Shown piece after piece: positions 28,301 to 36,039 of a stretch of DNA of 43,623 bases (within the stretch, counting starts at the first letter, position 1; every line of letters begins with the position of its first letter). Made by a program: the position numbers and the translations under genes. Source of the stretch: JAUUZQ01 sp964538375 (GTDB taxonomy: Bacteria > Bacteroidota > Bacteroidia > Bacteroidales > GCA-2748055); assembly GCA_964538375.1 (NCBI GenBank), contig CAZIFQ010000029.1, positions 1-43,623 on the forward strand, in the 5' to 3' direction. The notes under the pieces are model-generated. The model made no database searches. It was given only the letters and a program-made list of their open reading frames with translations, and was not told where the DNA came from.

Positions 28301-28798
28301 AAGTATGGCAAATATATGAAACAGATTTCAGCTTCAATTGGCCAAATGGACCAGGTTGATATCAGTAAGTTTGAAAAGAAAGAAACATTTACAATTCAAT
28401 TAGGTGATGTCGAAATCGTCTTGAGTTTGGATGATGTGGAAATAGCTTCTGAAGATATCCCTGGATGGCTGGTTACAAATGAAGGAAATATCACTGTAGC
28501 ACTTGATATCACAATAACTCCCGAGCTTCGCTCAGAAGGAATCGCAAGGGAACTGGTGAACAGAATTCAACATATTCGTAAAGAAAGCGATTTCGATGTT
28601 ACTGATAAAGTGGATGTAATTATTGAAAAACATGCAGCAATTGTTGATGCTGTCGAAAAATTCGGCGGATACATAAGCAAGCAAACACTTGCAGAAACGG
28701 TTTCTATTGAAGATAAACTTGTGAATACCGGTAGCAAAAAGATTGATATTGACGATGAGATACAGGTAAATATCCGCGTTACAAAAAGGGAGAGTTAA
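25358..28798 (+). CDS. ileS: Isoleucyl-tRNA synthetase, eukaryote-like type 2, with GXHH signature
   Basis: Charges tRNA(Ile) with isoleucine in the cytoplasm. Its 1146 residues far exceed the roughly 930 of the common bacterial type, and the sequence follows the eukaryote-like IleRS2 type (GWDTHGLPVELGVEKSL, DQTRGWFFTLHAIATMLF). The first ATP-binding signature, normally HXGH, reads G57-I58-H59-H60, that is, with the first and third residues exchanged. The second, K689-M-S-K-R, is standard. A CP1 editing domain lies inside (about 200-400, TTPWTLPSN to GADDYRVAKENG), then the anticodon-binding helices (from about 780) and a long C-terminal extension without an obvious zinc site. It has its own promoter and is followed by traR/dksA-like and lspA. 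The identification is certain. Confidence 0.97.
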   Translation: MAKKFPEYKKFDLSDINKEINDLWRKEKTFERSLTSREGKKSFVFYEGPPSANGMPGIHHVMARTIKDTFCRYKTQKGFHVKRKAGWDTHGLPVELGVEKSLNITKEDIGKKISIEEYNKVCRTDVMKYTDLWEKLTEEMGYWIDMSDPYVTYDNKYIETLWYLLKEMMKKGLLYKGYSIQPYSPAAGSGLSTHELNQPGCYRDVKDTTAAAQFKVTRNEKSEFLFKDIDTEVFILAWTTTPWTLPSNTALAVGKKIEYSRILTYNQYTGNKITVIMASDLVNNYFPEKNSEVPFDEYEAGGKVIPFKILHAFKGSEMLGISYEPLLDWVTPQGKAFKVIAGDFVTTEEGTGVVHTAPTFGADDYRVAKENGIAALTVLDKEGVIQPLVDKKGRFFPIESLDVAFVEKQVNKTSYAEFAGKYVKNEYDDTKKEGDPTTDIDIVVFLKQHNKAFRIEKHVHNYPHCWRTDKPILYYPLDSWFIRSTAMKDRMIELNKTINWKPEATGTGRFGKWLENLQDWNLSRSRYWGTPLPIWVSDDGMENICIGSVAELKTEIDKSIAAGFMEENPLKDFVEGDFSKENYDKFDLHRPFVDDIVLVSNSGKKLLREPVLIDVWFDSGAMPYAQLHYPFEHKDDFDQFFPSNFIAEGVDQTRGWFFTLHAIATMLFDSVAFKNIISNGLVLDKNGNKMSKRLGNGVDPFETINKHGSDPLRWYMITNAQPWDNIKFDITGVDEVKRKFFGTLYNTYSFFALYANVDGFRYELEEIPVNERPEIDRWIISLLNSLVKKVTKQYDNYEPTRAARLIQEFVLEYLSNWYVRLNRKRFWGGEFDSDKLAAYQTLYTCLETVAQLAAPVSPFYMEKLFRDLSSVTGKYEEPSVHLVDFPGFDKTLIDKGLEERMDIAQRVTSMILGLRRKVSIKVRQPLNKIMVPVLEKGLQKKLDAVKSLVLNEVNVKEIEYIFETEGVLVKKIKPNFKTLGPKYGKYMKQISASIGQMDQVDISKFEKKETFTIQLGDVEIVLSLDDVEIASEDIPGWLVTNEGNITVALDITITPELRSEGIARELVNRIQHIRKESDFDVTDKVDVIIEKHAAIVDAVEKFGGYISKQTLAETVSIEDKLVNTGSKKIDIDDEIQVNIRVTKRES

Positions 28799-28885
28799 AG
28801 TTGTAAATAATCTACCTGCAGGAAGTCAAAAACAGCATTGGCATTAAATAATTTACTATATTTAGACAAATCAAAAAAAATAACC

Positions 28886-29260
28886 ATGGCTGAGAAAACA
28901 AGATATACAGATGTGGAGCTCATGGAATTCAAAGAGTTAATTCTTTATAAGCTCGACAAGGCAAAGGAAGATTACGAACTATTGAAATCTGCCATTACCC
29001 AAAGCGAAAGCAACGATACGCAGGATACTTCTCCAACATTTAAAGTACTTGAAGAAGGTGCGGCAACTTTGTCAAAAGAAGAAGCCGGAAGATTGGCGCA
29101 GCGCCAGCATAAATTCATTCAACACCTCCAGGCTGCTCTTGTTAGAATTGAAAACAAAACCTATGGAATTTGCCGGGAAACCGGGAAACTTATTTCCAAG
29201 GAACGATTGCGGATTGTTCCCCATGCTACTTTGAGCATGGAGGCAAAATCGAAACAATAG
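28886..29260 (+). CDS. TraR/DksA-like protein lacking most zinc-finger cysteines
   Basis: I choose the ATG at 28886 (124 residues, MAEKTRYTDVEL) over the in-frame one at 28838. The upstream 16 codons cover an AT-rich stretch that looks like promoter DNA. The protein has a long helical coiled-coil (about 8-80) and the DksA-type end YGICRETGKLISKERLRIVPHATLS. Of the four cysteines that hold zinc in DksA only the first, C96, remains; the others are T, S and A. Such forms are common next to ileS and lspA in Bacteroidota. It may bind the RNA polymerase secondary channel as DksA does, but that is inference. Start choice is fairly sure. Confidence 0.85.
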   Translation: MAEKTRYTDVELMEFKELILYKLDKAKEDYELLKSAITQSESNDTQDTSPTFKVLEEGAATLSKEEAGRLAQRQHKFIQHLQAALVRIENKTYGICRETGKLISKERLRIVPHATLSMEAKSKQ

Positions 29261-29320
29261 TATCTATCTGTCATATTGTATAATAACAAAAGAGTTTAAT
29301 AAAGCCCTTTTCACTTTATT

Positions 29321-29980
29321 ATGTCCTCAACCCTGAAATCCATACTTATTATTATTGGCATCCTGATCATCGATCAGGTATTGAAGATTTTTGTGAAGAC
29401 AAATATGTCTTTGTATGAACAAAATCCTGTATTCGGAAATTGGTTCATCATTCACTTTGTAGAGAACAGGGGTATGGCCTTCGGCATGAACCTGCCCGGC
29501 GATTATGGAAAAATTATTTTAAGCATGTTCCGCCTGGTAGCCATCGTTGCTATTGCCTTTTATATCAGGCATTTAATAAAGCTGGATGCGCATCCCGGTT
29601 TGCTAATTACTCTTTCCATGATTATGGCCGGAGCGATTGGTAACATGATTGATTCTGCATTCTACGGGCTCATTTTCAATGAAAGCACTCCCTACCAGGT
29701 AGCTACCATGTTTCCTGAAGGCGGGGGTTATGACACGTTTATGCATGGGAGGGTGGTGGATATGTTCTATTTTCCACTTATAAGCGGTGTATATCCTGAT
29801 TGGATTCCCCGCTTAGGTGGACAATCATTTGTGTTTTTTCGCCCGGTATTCAATATTGCAGACGCCAGCATCTCTGTCGCTGTGGTTATCCTGCTCATCT
29901 ATCAAAGAAAATTTTTTAAGCACCTTGACGACAAGAAGGAAGAGCTTGCGGGCTCCCCAACAGAAGCAGAGTTAGAATGA
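29321..29980 (+). CDS. lspA: Lipoprotein signal peptidase (signal peptidase II)
   Basis: An inner-membrane aspartyl protease that cleaves prolipoproteins after lipid attachment; needed for the many lipoproteins seen here (SusD, SusE, SusF and others). It has four hydrophobic segments (about 5-24, 64-82, 92-112, 178-196). The conserved VENRGMAFG and GAIGNMID precede catalytic D147 (GRVVDMFYF) and D181 (FNIADASIS). At 219 residues it is longer than the roughly 165 of E. coli; the extra part lies between GNMID and VVDM and near LGGQSF, as usual in this phylum. It lies 60 bp after the traR/dksA-like gene. Its stop codon overlaps the first unit of an octamer repeat array. Confidence 0.95.
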   Translation: MSSTLKSILIIIGILIIDQVLKIFVKTNMSLYEQNPVFGNWFIIHFVENRGMAFGMNLPGDYGKIILSMFRLVAIVAIAFYIRHLIKLDAHPGLLITLSMIMAGAIGNMIDSAFYGLIFNESTPYQVATMFPEGGGYDTFMHGRVVDMFYFPLISGVYPDWIPRLGGQSFVFFRPVFNIADASISVAVVILLIYQRKFFKHLDDKKEELAGSPTEAELE

Positions 29981-30040
29981 GACAATGAGTTAATGAGTTA
30001 ATGAGTCAATGAGTCAATGAGTTAATGAGTTAATGAGTTA
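29977..30040. repeat. Octamer tandem array (ATGAGTYA unit), inverted copy
   Basis: Eight consecutive 8-bp units: ATGAGACA, then ATGAGTTA twice, ATGAGTCA twice and ATGAGTTA three times. It is the reverse complement family of the array at 92-134. The first unit contains the TGA stop of lspA (29978-29980). It fills most of the space between convergent lspA and the DUF502 gene. ATGAGTTA units contain in-frame-like ATG and TTA signals but no gene. Confidence 0.8.
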
Positions 30041-30069
30041 ATAGCTGCCCCTCCATCACTCCACCCTTC

Positions 30070-30687
30070 CTATTTCTTCTCTATCTGACTTTGGAATACT
30101 TCCGTTGATCCTGCTCCGCAACTAATAATCGTTTTCATTCCGGCGTCTACTTGTGCAGTAGTTTTTGTAACCTTTGCAGCAGGTACATGATAAATATTTC
30201 CGGATGTTGGATTCGGTCCTGTAGGAACAAAAACCGTTATAATTTCTCCCTGGTCATCAGTAATAAATCCAGTCATCAGGGTTCCTGAATTAAACAGGTC
30301 CACCAGCACCACCTCCCTGAAGAAAGAGCGATTCTTACCAAAAAACTGTGTCACGGTTTCCCTTACCATTTTGTAACCAGGAATCTTCATAAGATACCTC
30401 TTCTCAAGACCGTTTCTTAAAAAATTACCCCAACTTGTTCTGATAATAAGCCCGATCAAGAAAAACAGAAGGAATATACCAATGAGAGCCATAAGGTAGA
30501 GTGCTAGCTTGTAGAGTTGTGAATCTGTCTCTACTAATCCAATAAGTGGCCCAAGGTATTTTTCCACCAGGCCAATGATCCAGCGAAACAGGATGACAAC
30601 CAATGAAAGAGGTAACAAAGCAACCAAACCTCCAAGAAAGGTTGTTCTGAAAAAATTTCTAACCCGCTTAAAAAAATTGATTTTCAT
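30070..30687 (-). CDS. DUF502 family membrane protein
   Basis: A 205-residue inner-membrane protein with two hydrophobic segments (about 15-42 and 60-84) and a soluble C-terminal domain. The family pattern is clear: RTTFLGGLVALLPLSLV, PGYKMVRETVTQFF, VVLVDLFNSGTLMTGFITDD and VFVPTGPNPTSGNIYHVP. The DUF502 family has no agreed function; plant relatives (COV/LCV) affect vascular patterning, and bacterial members are uncharacterised. It is convergent to lspA with an octamer repeat between them. It has its own -7 box just upstream. Family is firm, role unknown. Confidence 0.88.
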   Translation of the reverse strand: MKINFFKRVRNFFRTTFLGGLVALLPLSLVVILFRWIIGLVEKYLGPLIGLVETDSQLYKLALYLMALIGIFLLFFLIGLIIRTSWGNFLRNGLEKRYLMKIPGYKMVRETVTQFFGKNRSFFREVVLVDLFNSGTLMTGFITDDQGEIITVFVPTGPNPTSGNIYHVPAAKVTKTTAQVDAGMKTIISCGAGSTEVFQSQIEKK

Positions 30688-30723
30688 GATATATTGTTTT
30701 GTATTATTTCCAAATTAAGAATA

Positions 30724-30731
30724 CAAATATA
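30724..30731 (-). promoter_or_regulatory. -7 box before the DUF502 gene
   Basis: On the minus strand TATATTTG, an exact TAnnTTTG match, ends 36 bp before the ATG. No good -33 TTG is seen at the usual spacing. Confidence 0.45.
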
Positions 30732-30821
30732 CCACAATCCTACAAGTAGATCGGCTAGTTAACAAGACACTTAGGAGGCGGGGTCTGCGTTTTGTAATAG
30801 TTCCTCGTCTCCTAACGCCAT

Positions 30822-30873
30822 AGTGAGTGTCATCGTGAGCTTGTCGAATTACTTGCCGAACGACTTGCTCTTG
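30822..30873. repeat. Dispersed-repeat-like fragment
   Basis: The stretch around GTCATCGTGAGCTTGTCGAA (30829-30848) and a related half, ACTTGCCGAACGACTTGCT (30851-30869), has the look of the short intergenic repeats with TTCGACAAGCTCACGATGAC cores found in many bacterial genomes. Only one copy is in the window, so the call rests on recall. The open frame running through it on the minus strand is not a credible gene. Confidence 0.35.
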
Positions 30874-30933
30874 GTTAATTCTTTTCTTTTCTATAATTGA
30901 ATTTTGTAACTTCACATTACAAATAAATCTATC

Positions 30934-31725
30934 ATGAAAAAAGTAACATTGATTTTCCTGGCCCTACTATTCTTTATTAACCTTACCGCCCAGGAACAGG
31001 TGGTCTTTGTTGGCCACAGGGGAGTGTCATACCTCGCCCCGGAAAACACGCTTGCATCTTATGAATTAGCATGGAAACTTGGAGCTGAGGCAGCAGAGTG
31101 TGACATAATGCTTACCAAAGACAAAAAGGTCATTGTTTTCCATGATAAAAAAGGCAAGCGACTTACCGGACAGGATTTTATAGTGAAAGAGGCGGTCTAT
31201 GAAGATATTAAGAGCTTCCCTATCAAATTGAAAGAAACTAATTTAAAGAAATTTGAAGGCCAGACCATTCCCTTGCTAAGTGATTTATTACAGCTTATTC
31301 CGGAAGATCGTACATTGGTGATTGAAATTAAAACTGGTGTTGAAATCCTACCCTACATGCAGGAAATTATTAGTGAATACTGGAAGTCAGGAAAGATTAC
31401 ATTTATTGCTTTTGATTTTGAAACGATCCTCGAGACTAAGAAACTCTACCCCGAGATTCCTTGCTACTACCTTTCTGCCTTCGGTCATGACATCAAGAAG
31501 AAATTTAAAGAGATTATTGCCAGCGATCTGGATGGGGTTAATTTAAGGCATCAAATTATAAGCGAGAAACTTGTAAAAAATTACACTGATGAAGGAAAAG
31601 AAGTGTGGTGCTGGACTGTCAACGATCCTTCAGACGCCAAACAACTAATAAATATCGGGGTGGTTGGTATCACAACAGATCGACCGGTGTGGCTGCAAGA
31701 AGCGGTGATCAATCAAATGGAGTAA
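30934..31725 (+). CDS. Secreted glycerophosphodiester phosphodiesterase
   Basis: Hydrolyses glycerophosphodiesters to an alcohol and glycerol-3-phosphate. A signal peptide (1-18/19, ending LTAQ) sends it to the periplasm. The GDPD TIM barrel shows H28-R29 (GHRGV), E37-N-T, the metal pair E55 and D57 (AECDIML) and H70 (VFHD), and ends with CWTVNDPSDAKQLINIGVVGITTDRP. The length of 263 is normal. It ends 5 bp from the convergent TetR gene. It could recycle phospholipid head groups; there is no glycerol-3-phosphate transporter nearby. The family is certain, the substrate not. Confidence 0.92.
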   Translation: MKKVTLIFLALLFFINLTAQEQVVFVGHRGVSYLAPENTLASYELAWKLGAEAAECDIMLTKDKKVIVFHDKKGKRLTGQDFIVKEAVYEDIKSFPIKLKETNLKKFEGQTIPLLSDLLQLIPEDRTLVIEIKTGVEILPYMQEIISEYWKSGKITFIAFDFETILETKKLYPEIPCYYLSAFGHDIKKKFKEIIASDLDGVNLRHQIISEKLVKNYTDEGKEVWCWTVNDPSDAKQLINIGVVGITTDRPVWLQEAVINQME

Positions 31726-31730
31726 AGGGT

Positions 31731-32318
31731 TTACCTTTTTATCAGGCCATAAAAAAGGACATGAATCAGACCGTCAAGAAGATTTTCTTTTTCTGCCCTT
31801 GTATATTCATTCAGAAATAAAGGCAGTTCCAGTCCTTTCAGCATTGTAGAAATGGCAACCGATCCAATTTCAGCATTGTTTATTTTAAATGCGCCATCAC
31901 TAATTCCCGACTCTAATATCTCTGCCACCATTTGAAATTCCTGCTCTTCAAATCTCTTTCGAACATCTTCTGCAAAATCCATTTTGTTAAGAGATTCTTC
32001 CTTCAATGCAGCATAAAAATTAGACACTGTTTTAACATGATATAAGCGAAACATGATATAATCCTTCAAGCGCTCCATTGGGTCCTTCCCGCTGTTGATC
32101 ACTTTTTCCAGCGCAATCCTTAATTCTTCAGCCTCTTTCTCAACAACCGCTTCAAAAATCTCCTCTTTGCTTTCGTAATAATAGTAAATAGAGCTTTTCC
32201 CTTTCCCTGAAGACCTGGCAATATCCTCCATAGTGGTTTTTCTAAACCCCTGTGAAGAAAATATTTTTCTGGCCACATTAACTATCCCAACTCGCACTTG
32301 ATCTTTTTCTACTACCAT
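31731..32318 (-). CDS. TetR/AcrR-family transcriptional regulator
   Basis: A 195-residue regulator. The N-terminal HTH (about 13-55) has the usual RKIFSSQGFRKTTMEDIARSSG followed by GKSSIYYYYESKEEIF. The C-terminal all-helical ligand domain is not assignable. It has its own promoter and sits between a convergent phosphodiesterase gene and the RNase R gene 61 bp upstream on the same strand. No efflux or fatty-acid gene adjoins, so its target is unknown. Confidence 0.92.
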   Translation of the reverse strand: MVVEKDQVRVGIVNVARKIFSSQGFRKTTMEDIARSSGKGKSSIYYYYESKEEIFEAVVEKEAEELRIALEKVINSGKDPMERLKDYIMFRLYHVKTVSNFYAALKEESLNKMDFAEDVRKRFEEQEFQMVAEILESGISDGAFKINNAEIGSVAISTMLKGLELPLFLNEYTRAEKENLLDGLIHVLFYGLIKR

Positions 32319-32340
32319 GAATATGTGCTTAAATTCATTT

Positions 32341-32371
32341 CTAAAATAGTGCAGATCTCATGGAAATGCAA
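32341..32371 (-). promoter_or_regulatory. Predicted promoter of the TetR-family gene
   Basis: On the minus strand a -33 TTG (32369-32371), a 20-nt spacer and TATTTTAG (one mismatch to TAnnTTTG, 32341-32348) lie 23 bp before the ATG. It fits between the end of the RNase R gene and the regulator. Confidence 0.45.
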
Positions 32372-32379
32372 TATCTAAA

Positions 32380-34584
32380 TTATGATCCCTCCTCAACTAA
32401 TTTAAAGTCAAGCTGTCTTTTTGAAAGATTTGCAGTAACCACTTCAATTTTTAGGGGATCTCCAATTTCAAATTCCCTCCTGGAATGCCTGCCTACGATT
32501 TTATAATTGTCCTCATCAAATTCATAGAAATCATCGACAAGACCTTTCACAGAAACCATTCCTTCACATTTATTCTCAACGATTTCTACATAAATACCCC
32601 AGTCGGTAAGTCCTGAGACAACCCCTTCAAATACTTGTCCCACTTTATCTACCATAAATTCTACCTGTTTGTACTTCGTAGAAGCGCGTTCTGCATCAAC
32701 GGCCTTTCTTTCCATCTCAGAAGCATGATCACAACGCTTCTCATAGCGAGAGGCGTTTTTCGATTCACCGTGCTCGAGGTAATGCGCCAACAAGCGATGC
32801 ACCATCAAGTCCGGATAGCGACGAATCGGGGAGGTGAAATGTGAATAATCTTTAAAGGCCAGTCCATAGTGACCAACATTTTTTGTTGAATACCTGGCCT
32901 TAGCCATTGCCCGAAGCGCCATATTCTCAATCACCGTTTGTTCTTTCTTCCCCTGGATCTCACCCAATAAACGGTTCATGGAGACAGCCATCTGATGACT
33001 TGATTTCATCGACATCTCATAACCAAATTTGCGTATAAAAAAGGTGAAAGATTCCAGCTTCTCAGCATCCGGAAGGGCATGAATCCTGTACACAAAGGTC
33101 TTACCTTTCTTTTTTCCTGCTACCCTGTCCGCTTCGCTTACTTCCTTTGGGTATTTACCACCCCGGCTGGCATATTCAGCCACCCTGCGGTTGGCCAGCA
33201 GCATAAATTCTTCTACCAGGTGATTGGATTCCTTCTGTACCTTAAAATATACGCCCAGGGGTTTCCCGTCTTCATCAAGGTTAAACTTCACTTCCGCCCG
33301 ATCGAAATTTATTGATCCTTCTTTAAATCTCTTATCGCGTAATTTTGTAGCTAACTCATGCATAAGAAGAACTTCTTCCTTCATCTCCTCTCCTTTGCCT
33401 GTTTCAATGATCTGCTGTGCCTGGTCATAATCGAATCGCTTGTCGGAATTAATAATCGTTCTTCCAAACCACTCGTCTACAATTTGCACTTCAGGGCTCA
33501 ACTCCACGATGGCTGAAAAACAAAGTTTGTCTTCATTTGGACGAAGGGAACAAACATTGTTTGAAAGCTTTTCGGGGAGCATGGGAATCACCCTGTCCAC
33601 AAGATACACGGATGTGGCCCTGTCGAAAGCTTCCTGGTCCAGGATGGAATCCTTCTGCACATAATGTGATACATCGGCAATATGAATTCCCACTTCGTAA
33701 TTTCCATTCTTCAATGTCTTTACTGACAGGGCGTCGTCAAAGTCCTTGGCGTCAGCCGGGTCAATAGTAAAGGTTGGTATCCCGCGCATATCCCTCCGCT
33801 TCTTGATCTCCGCTTCAGTTATTTTATCGGGAATAGCTTCGGCGGCGGCCTCAACCTCGGCTGAAAAATGAATGGGTAATTCAAATTCTGCAAGGATGGA
33901 ATGCATTTCTGTTTCATTCTCTCCTGGATAGCCCAACACTTCAAGGACTTCACCAAAGGGGTTTTTCACTTTTTTAGGCCAATCTGAAATTTTGGCAATG
34001 GCCTTTTGTCCATGCTCAGCCCCTTTAAGTTTATCTAAGGGTATAAATATATCAAATGGCATTTTTCTACTGTCGGGGAGCAAAAAAGCATAATTTTTTG
34101 AAATTTCGATAACACCCACAAAAGTTTCACGTGCACGTTCCACAATCTCAACTACCTCTCCTTCGAGACGGTTGGAGTTTCTCTTTTTCGGATATACATG
34201 CACCTTTACAAGGTCGCTATCCAGTGCAGTTCCCAGGTTATTTCTCGAAATAAATACATCCTGCTCAATCTCTTCTGAAACAAGAAAAGCATAACCATGC
34301 TGAGTCATATCTATAGACCCGTTCACGTATCCGGCTCTTGCCTTCATCCTGAACTTACCTCGCTCAACCTGTTCGATCATTCCTTCTGATTCAAGGGTTT
34401 TCAACGATTTATTGATCAGTTCCCTTCCGGGTTGGTCTTTTATGAGAAGTTGAGTCGCTACCTGCTTGTAATTAAAAGTCTTCTTCGGGCTGCGGGTAAA
34501 GATTCCCATAACGAGTGTGGAGACCTGCTCTTTGGACATTTTGGGAACGTGTCTGCGATTGGATGATTTGTTTGCCATATGCAT
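32380..34584 (-). CDS. rnr: Ribonuclease R (RNB-family 3'-5' exoribonuclease)
   Basis: Degrades structured RNA from the 3' end in the cytoplasm. The order is an N-terminal winged-helix (about 16-80), cold-shock-type OB domains (about 84-225), the RNB catalytic domain (about 265-600) and an S1 domain (about 645-725, FEGVVSGLTDWGIYVEI). The active site TIDPADAKDFDDALS gives D275, D281, D283 and D284. The length of 734 is typical. The ATG two codons downstream (34578) is an equally possible start. The gene lies alone, 61 bp before the TetR gene. Confidence 0.95.
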   Translation of the reverse strand: MHMANKSSNRRHVPKMSKEQVSTLVMGIFTRSPKKTFNYKQVATQLLIKDQPGRELINKSLKTLESEGMIEQVERGKFRMKARAGYVNGSIDMTQHGYAFLVSEEIEQDVFISRNNLGTALDSDLVKVHVYPKKRNSNRLEGEVVEIVERARETFVGVIEISKNYAFLLPDSRKMPFDIFIPLDKLKGAEHGQKAIAKISDWPKKVKNPFGEVLEVLGYPGENETEMHSILAEFELPIHFSAEVEAAAEAIPDKITEAEIKKRRDMRGIPTFTIDPADAKDFDDALSVKTLKNGNYEVGIHIADVSHYVQKDSILDQEAFDRATSVYLVDRVIPMLPEKLSNNVCSLRPNEDKLCFSAIVELSPEVQIVDEWFGRTIINSDKRFDYDQAQQIIETGKGEEMKEEVLLMHELATKLRDKRFKEGSINFDRAEVKFNLDEDGKPLGVYFKVQKESNHLVEEFMLLANRRVAEYASRGGKYPKEVSEADRVAGKKKGKTFVYRIHALPDAEKLESFTFFIRKFGYEMSMKSSHQMAVSMNRLLGEIQGKKEQTVIENMALRAMAKARYSTKNVGHYGLAFKDYSHFTSPIRRYPDLMVHRLLAHYLEHGESKNASRYEKRCDHASEMERKAVDAERASTKYKQVEFMVDKVGQVFEGVVSGLTDWGIYVEIVENKCEGMVSVKGLVDDFYEFDEDNYKIVGRHSRREFEIGDPLKIEVVTANLSKRQLDFKLVEEGS

Positions 34585-34846
34585 AAATTATTGTTCTCCT
34601 AAGTTAAGAATGAATTACCAAACAACAGCTTGTCAACTTAAAATTTCTCTTCTATCATTCAGTATAATGATATTTACCTGTCGTACTCATATCAAAGAGC
34701 TGGTGCAACCATTTAGTGCTTCATCCCTCTCTTACCTTCATTACCTTCTATATTAAACATCGCTTAGATTATTATATTTTTGATACATTCACAATGAAGT
34801 AATTTGTTTTACAGAAATATATCTAACCAGTATAAAACTAAAAAAT

Positions 34847-35749
34847 ATGAATCGTAAACTTTTTATCCTCTCCGTAATTATACTAGTTACTCTTCTTCAT
34901 TCTTCCTGTAAAAAAGAAGACCTTTTCGAACAGCCTTCAGTTGAAGTGAAGAAAGTCACTTTGCTGGAGCTTCCATCAGAATATGCCAATATTGAGGTTG
35001 ACCTTTCATTGAGTAACAATGATACCAGGGAGGTTCATATTGCAGATGTCGAATACCAGGCTGTTATTGAAGGCGTAAGCTCCCAGGTAGAAATTCATGA
35101 TATTGACCAGGATATTCTGGTCAGCACACCACTCGAGCTAACCCTGCCTTTGACCCTCACAACAAGCGAGGCATTGCCAATTCTGGCAAAACTATATGCG
35201 GGAGAAGAATTAGCGTATACAGTTACCGGAACATTCCATGTAAACGACCCAATCCTAAGTCTTTTTGACCTACCCATCAATATTTCCGGAACAACTGCCG
35301 TGGATTTTAATATTGAAGAGTTTTATGAGCAACCCGAAGTTAGCATCAACGATATTTCCGTCACGTATTCTATGAACCCTCTCACGGGGTATACTTTCAA
35401 CCTTGAGGTAGACTGTACCATAGAAAACCCGAATGAGTTGAGTGTTGTCGTGGATGAAGTTGAATATACAGTAACTGTAGAGGGAGTTAAATCAGATACT
35501 CACCTCTATTCCGACACTTACGATACGGATATCAATCTTGCAGGAGAAAGCACAATATCACTTGTCCTTCCTGTAAACATGTCTGTTGGTCTTGCAGAAG
35601 GAGCGGCGCTGGGGCTTGCCATAGCTGATGGCTCTGCAGACTATATTCTGGAAGGAGAATTTTATGCCATTGAAGTAGATGGAATAGCTGCAGATTTCTT
35701 GCTGCCTTTGTATGATGCAGGAAGTGTCCCAGCAACGGTATTGGATTGA
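34847..35749 (+). CDS. Lipoprotein with two LEA14/WHy-like domains
   Basis: A 300-residue lipoprotein with lipobox LLHSSC (C21) and no catalytic motif. The mature part contains two similar halves (about 34-155 and 165-295). Each begins with a conserved beta strand followed by a stretch of the type IEVDLSLSNND or NLEVDCTIENPNEL, then VEYxVxVEGV, as in the LEA type 2/WHy fold of desiccation-related proteins. The bacterial versions are mostly uncharacterised. It is probably anchored in the outer membrane. It stands alone between RNase R (divergent) and rlmF. The domain call is from pattern and is moderately sure. Confidence 0.75.
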   Translation: MNRKLFILSVIILVTLLHSSCKKEDLFEQPSVEVKKVTLLELPSEYANIEVDLSLSNNDTREVHIADVEYQAVIEGVSSQVEIHDIDQDILVSTPLELTLPLTLTTSEALPILAKLYAGEELAYTVTGTFHVNDPILSLFDLPINISGTTAVDFNIEEFYEQPEVSINDISVTYSMNPLTGYTFNLEVDCTIENPNELSVVVDEVEYTVTVEGVKSDTHLYSDTYDTDINLAGESTISLVLPVNMSVGLAEGAALGLAIADGSADYILEGEFYAIEVDGIAADFLLPLYDAGSVPATVLD

Positions 35750-36039
35750 TGAGTAATGCAATATTTAAAAATCTTTTCTTATGAAATTCAGAAGTTTATA
35801 ATCCCTGGACAAAATAGATAAGTGTTGTTTTTGTATTTATTCAACTTAGGGGGGCGGCGCCCAGAGGAGGTTTCTGCTTATGGTATTCCGGGTTATCATA
35901 TTCTTGCAATCCTGGTTATTTTCATAAATATTATTACGAACTTGTACCCTGCAATTTTGCAACGATATCACGGGATCAGATTAGAGAAAACAATCTAATA
36001 CATTCAGATTATCTCTTATCCCCAGGAATAGAAAAATCA

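Noticed and set aside
29196..29215. LacI-like site GGAACGATTGCGG inside the traR/dksA-like gene
   Set aside because: It lies in conserved coding sequence (KERLRIVP) far from the starch locus and lacks the left half-site.
30715..30915. 66-codon open frame on the minus strand
   Set aside because: It runs through repeat-like intergenic sequence, contains the DUF502 -7 box and resembles no protein family.
31722..31738. Small hairpin between the convergent phosphodiesterase and TetR genes
   Set aside because: The stem is only about 5 bp and overlaps the TetR stop codon, too weak to call a terminator.
35845..35880. G/C-rich spot (GGGGGGCGGCGCCC) before rlmF
   Set aside because: It holds only a short self-complementary core and no repeat copy in the window; no function can be supported.
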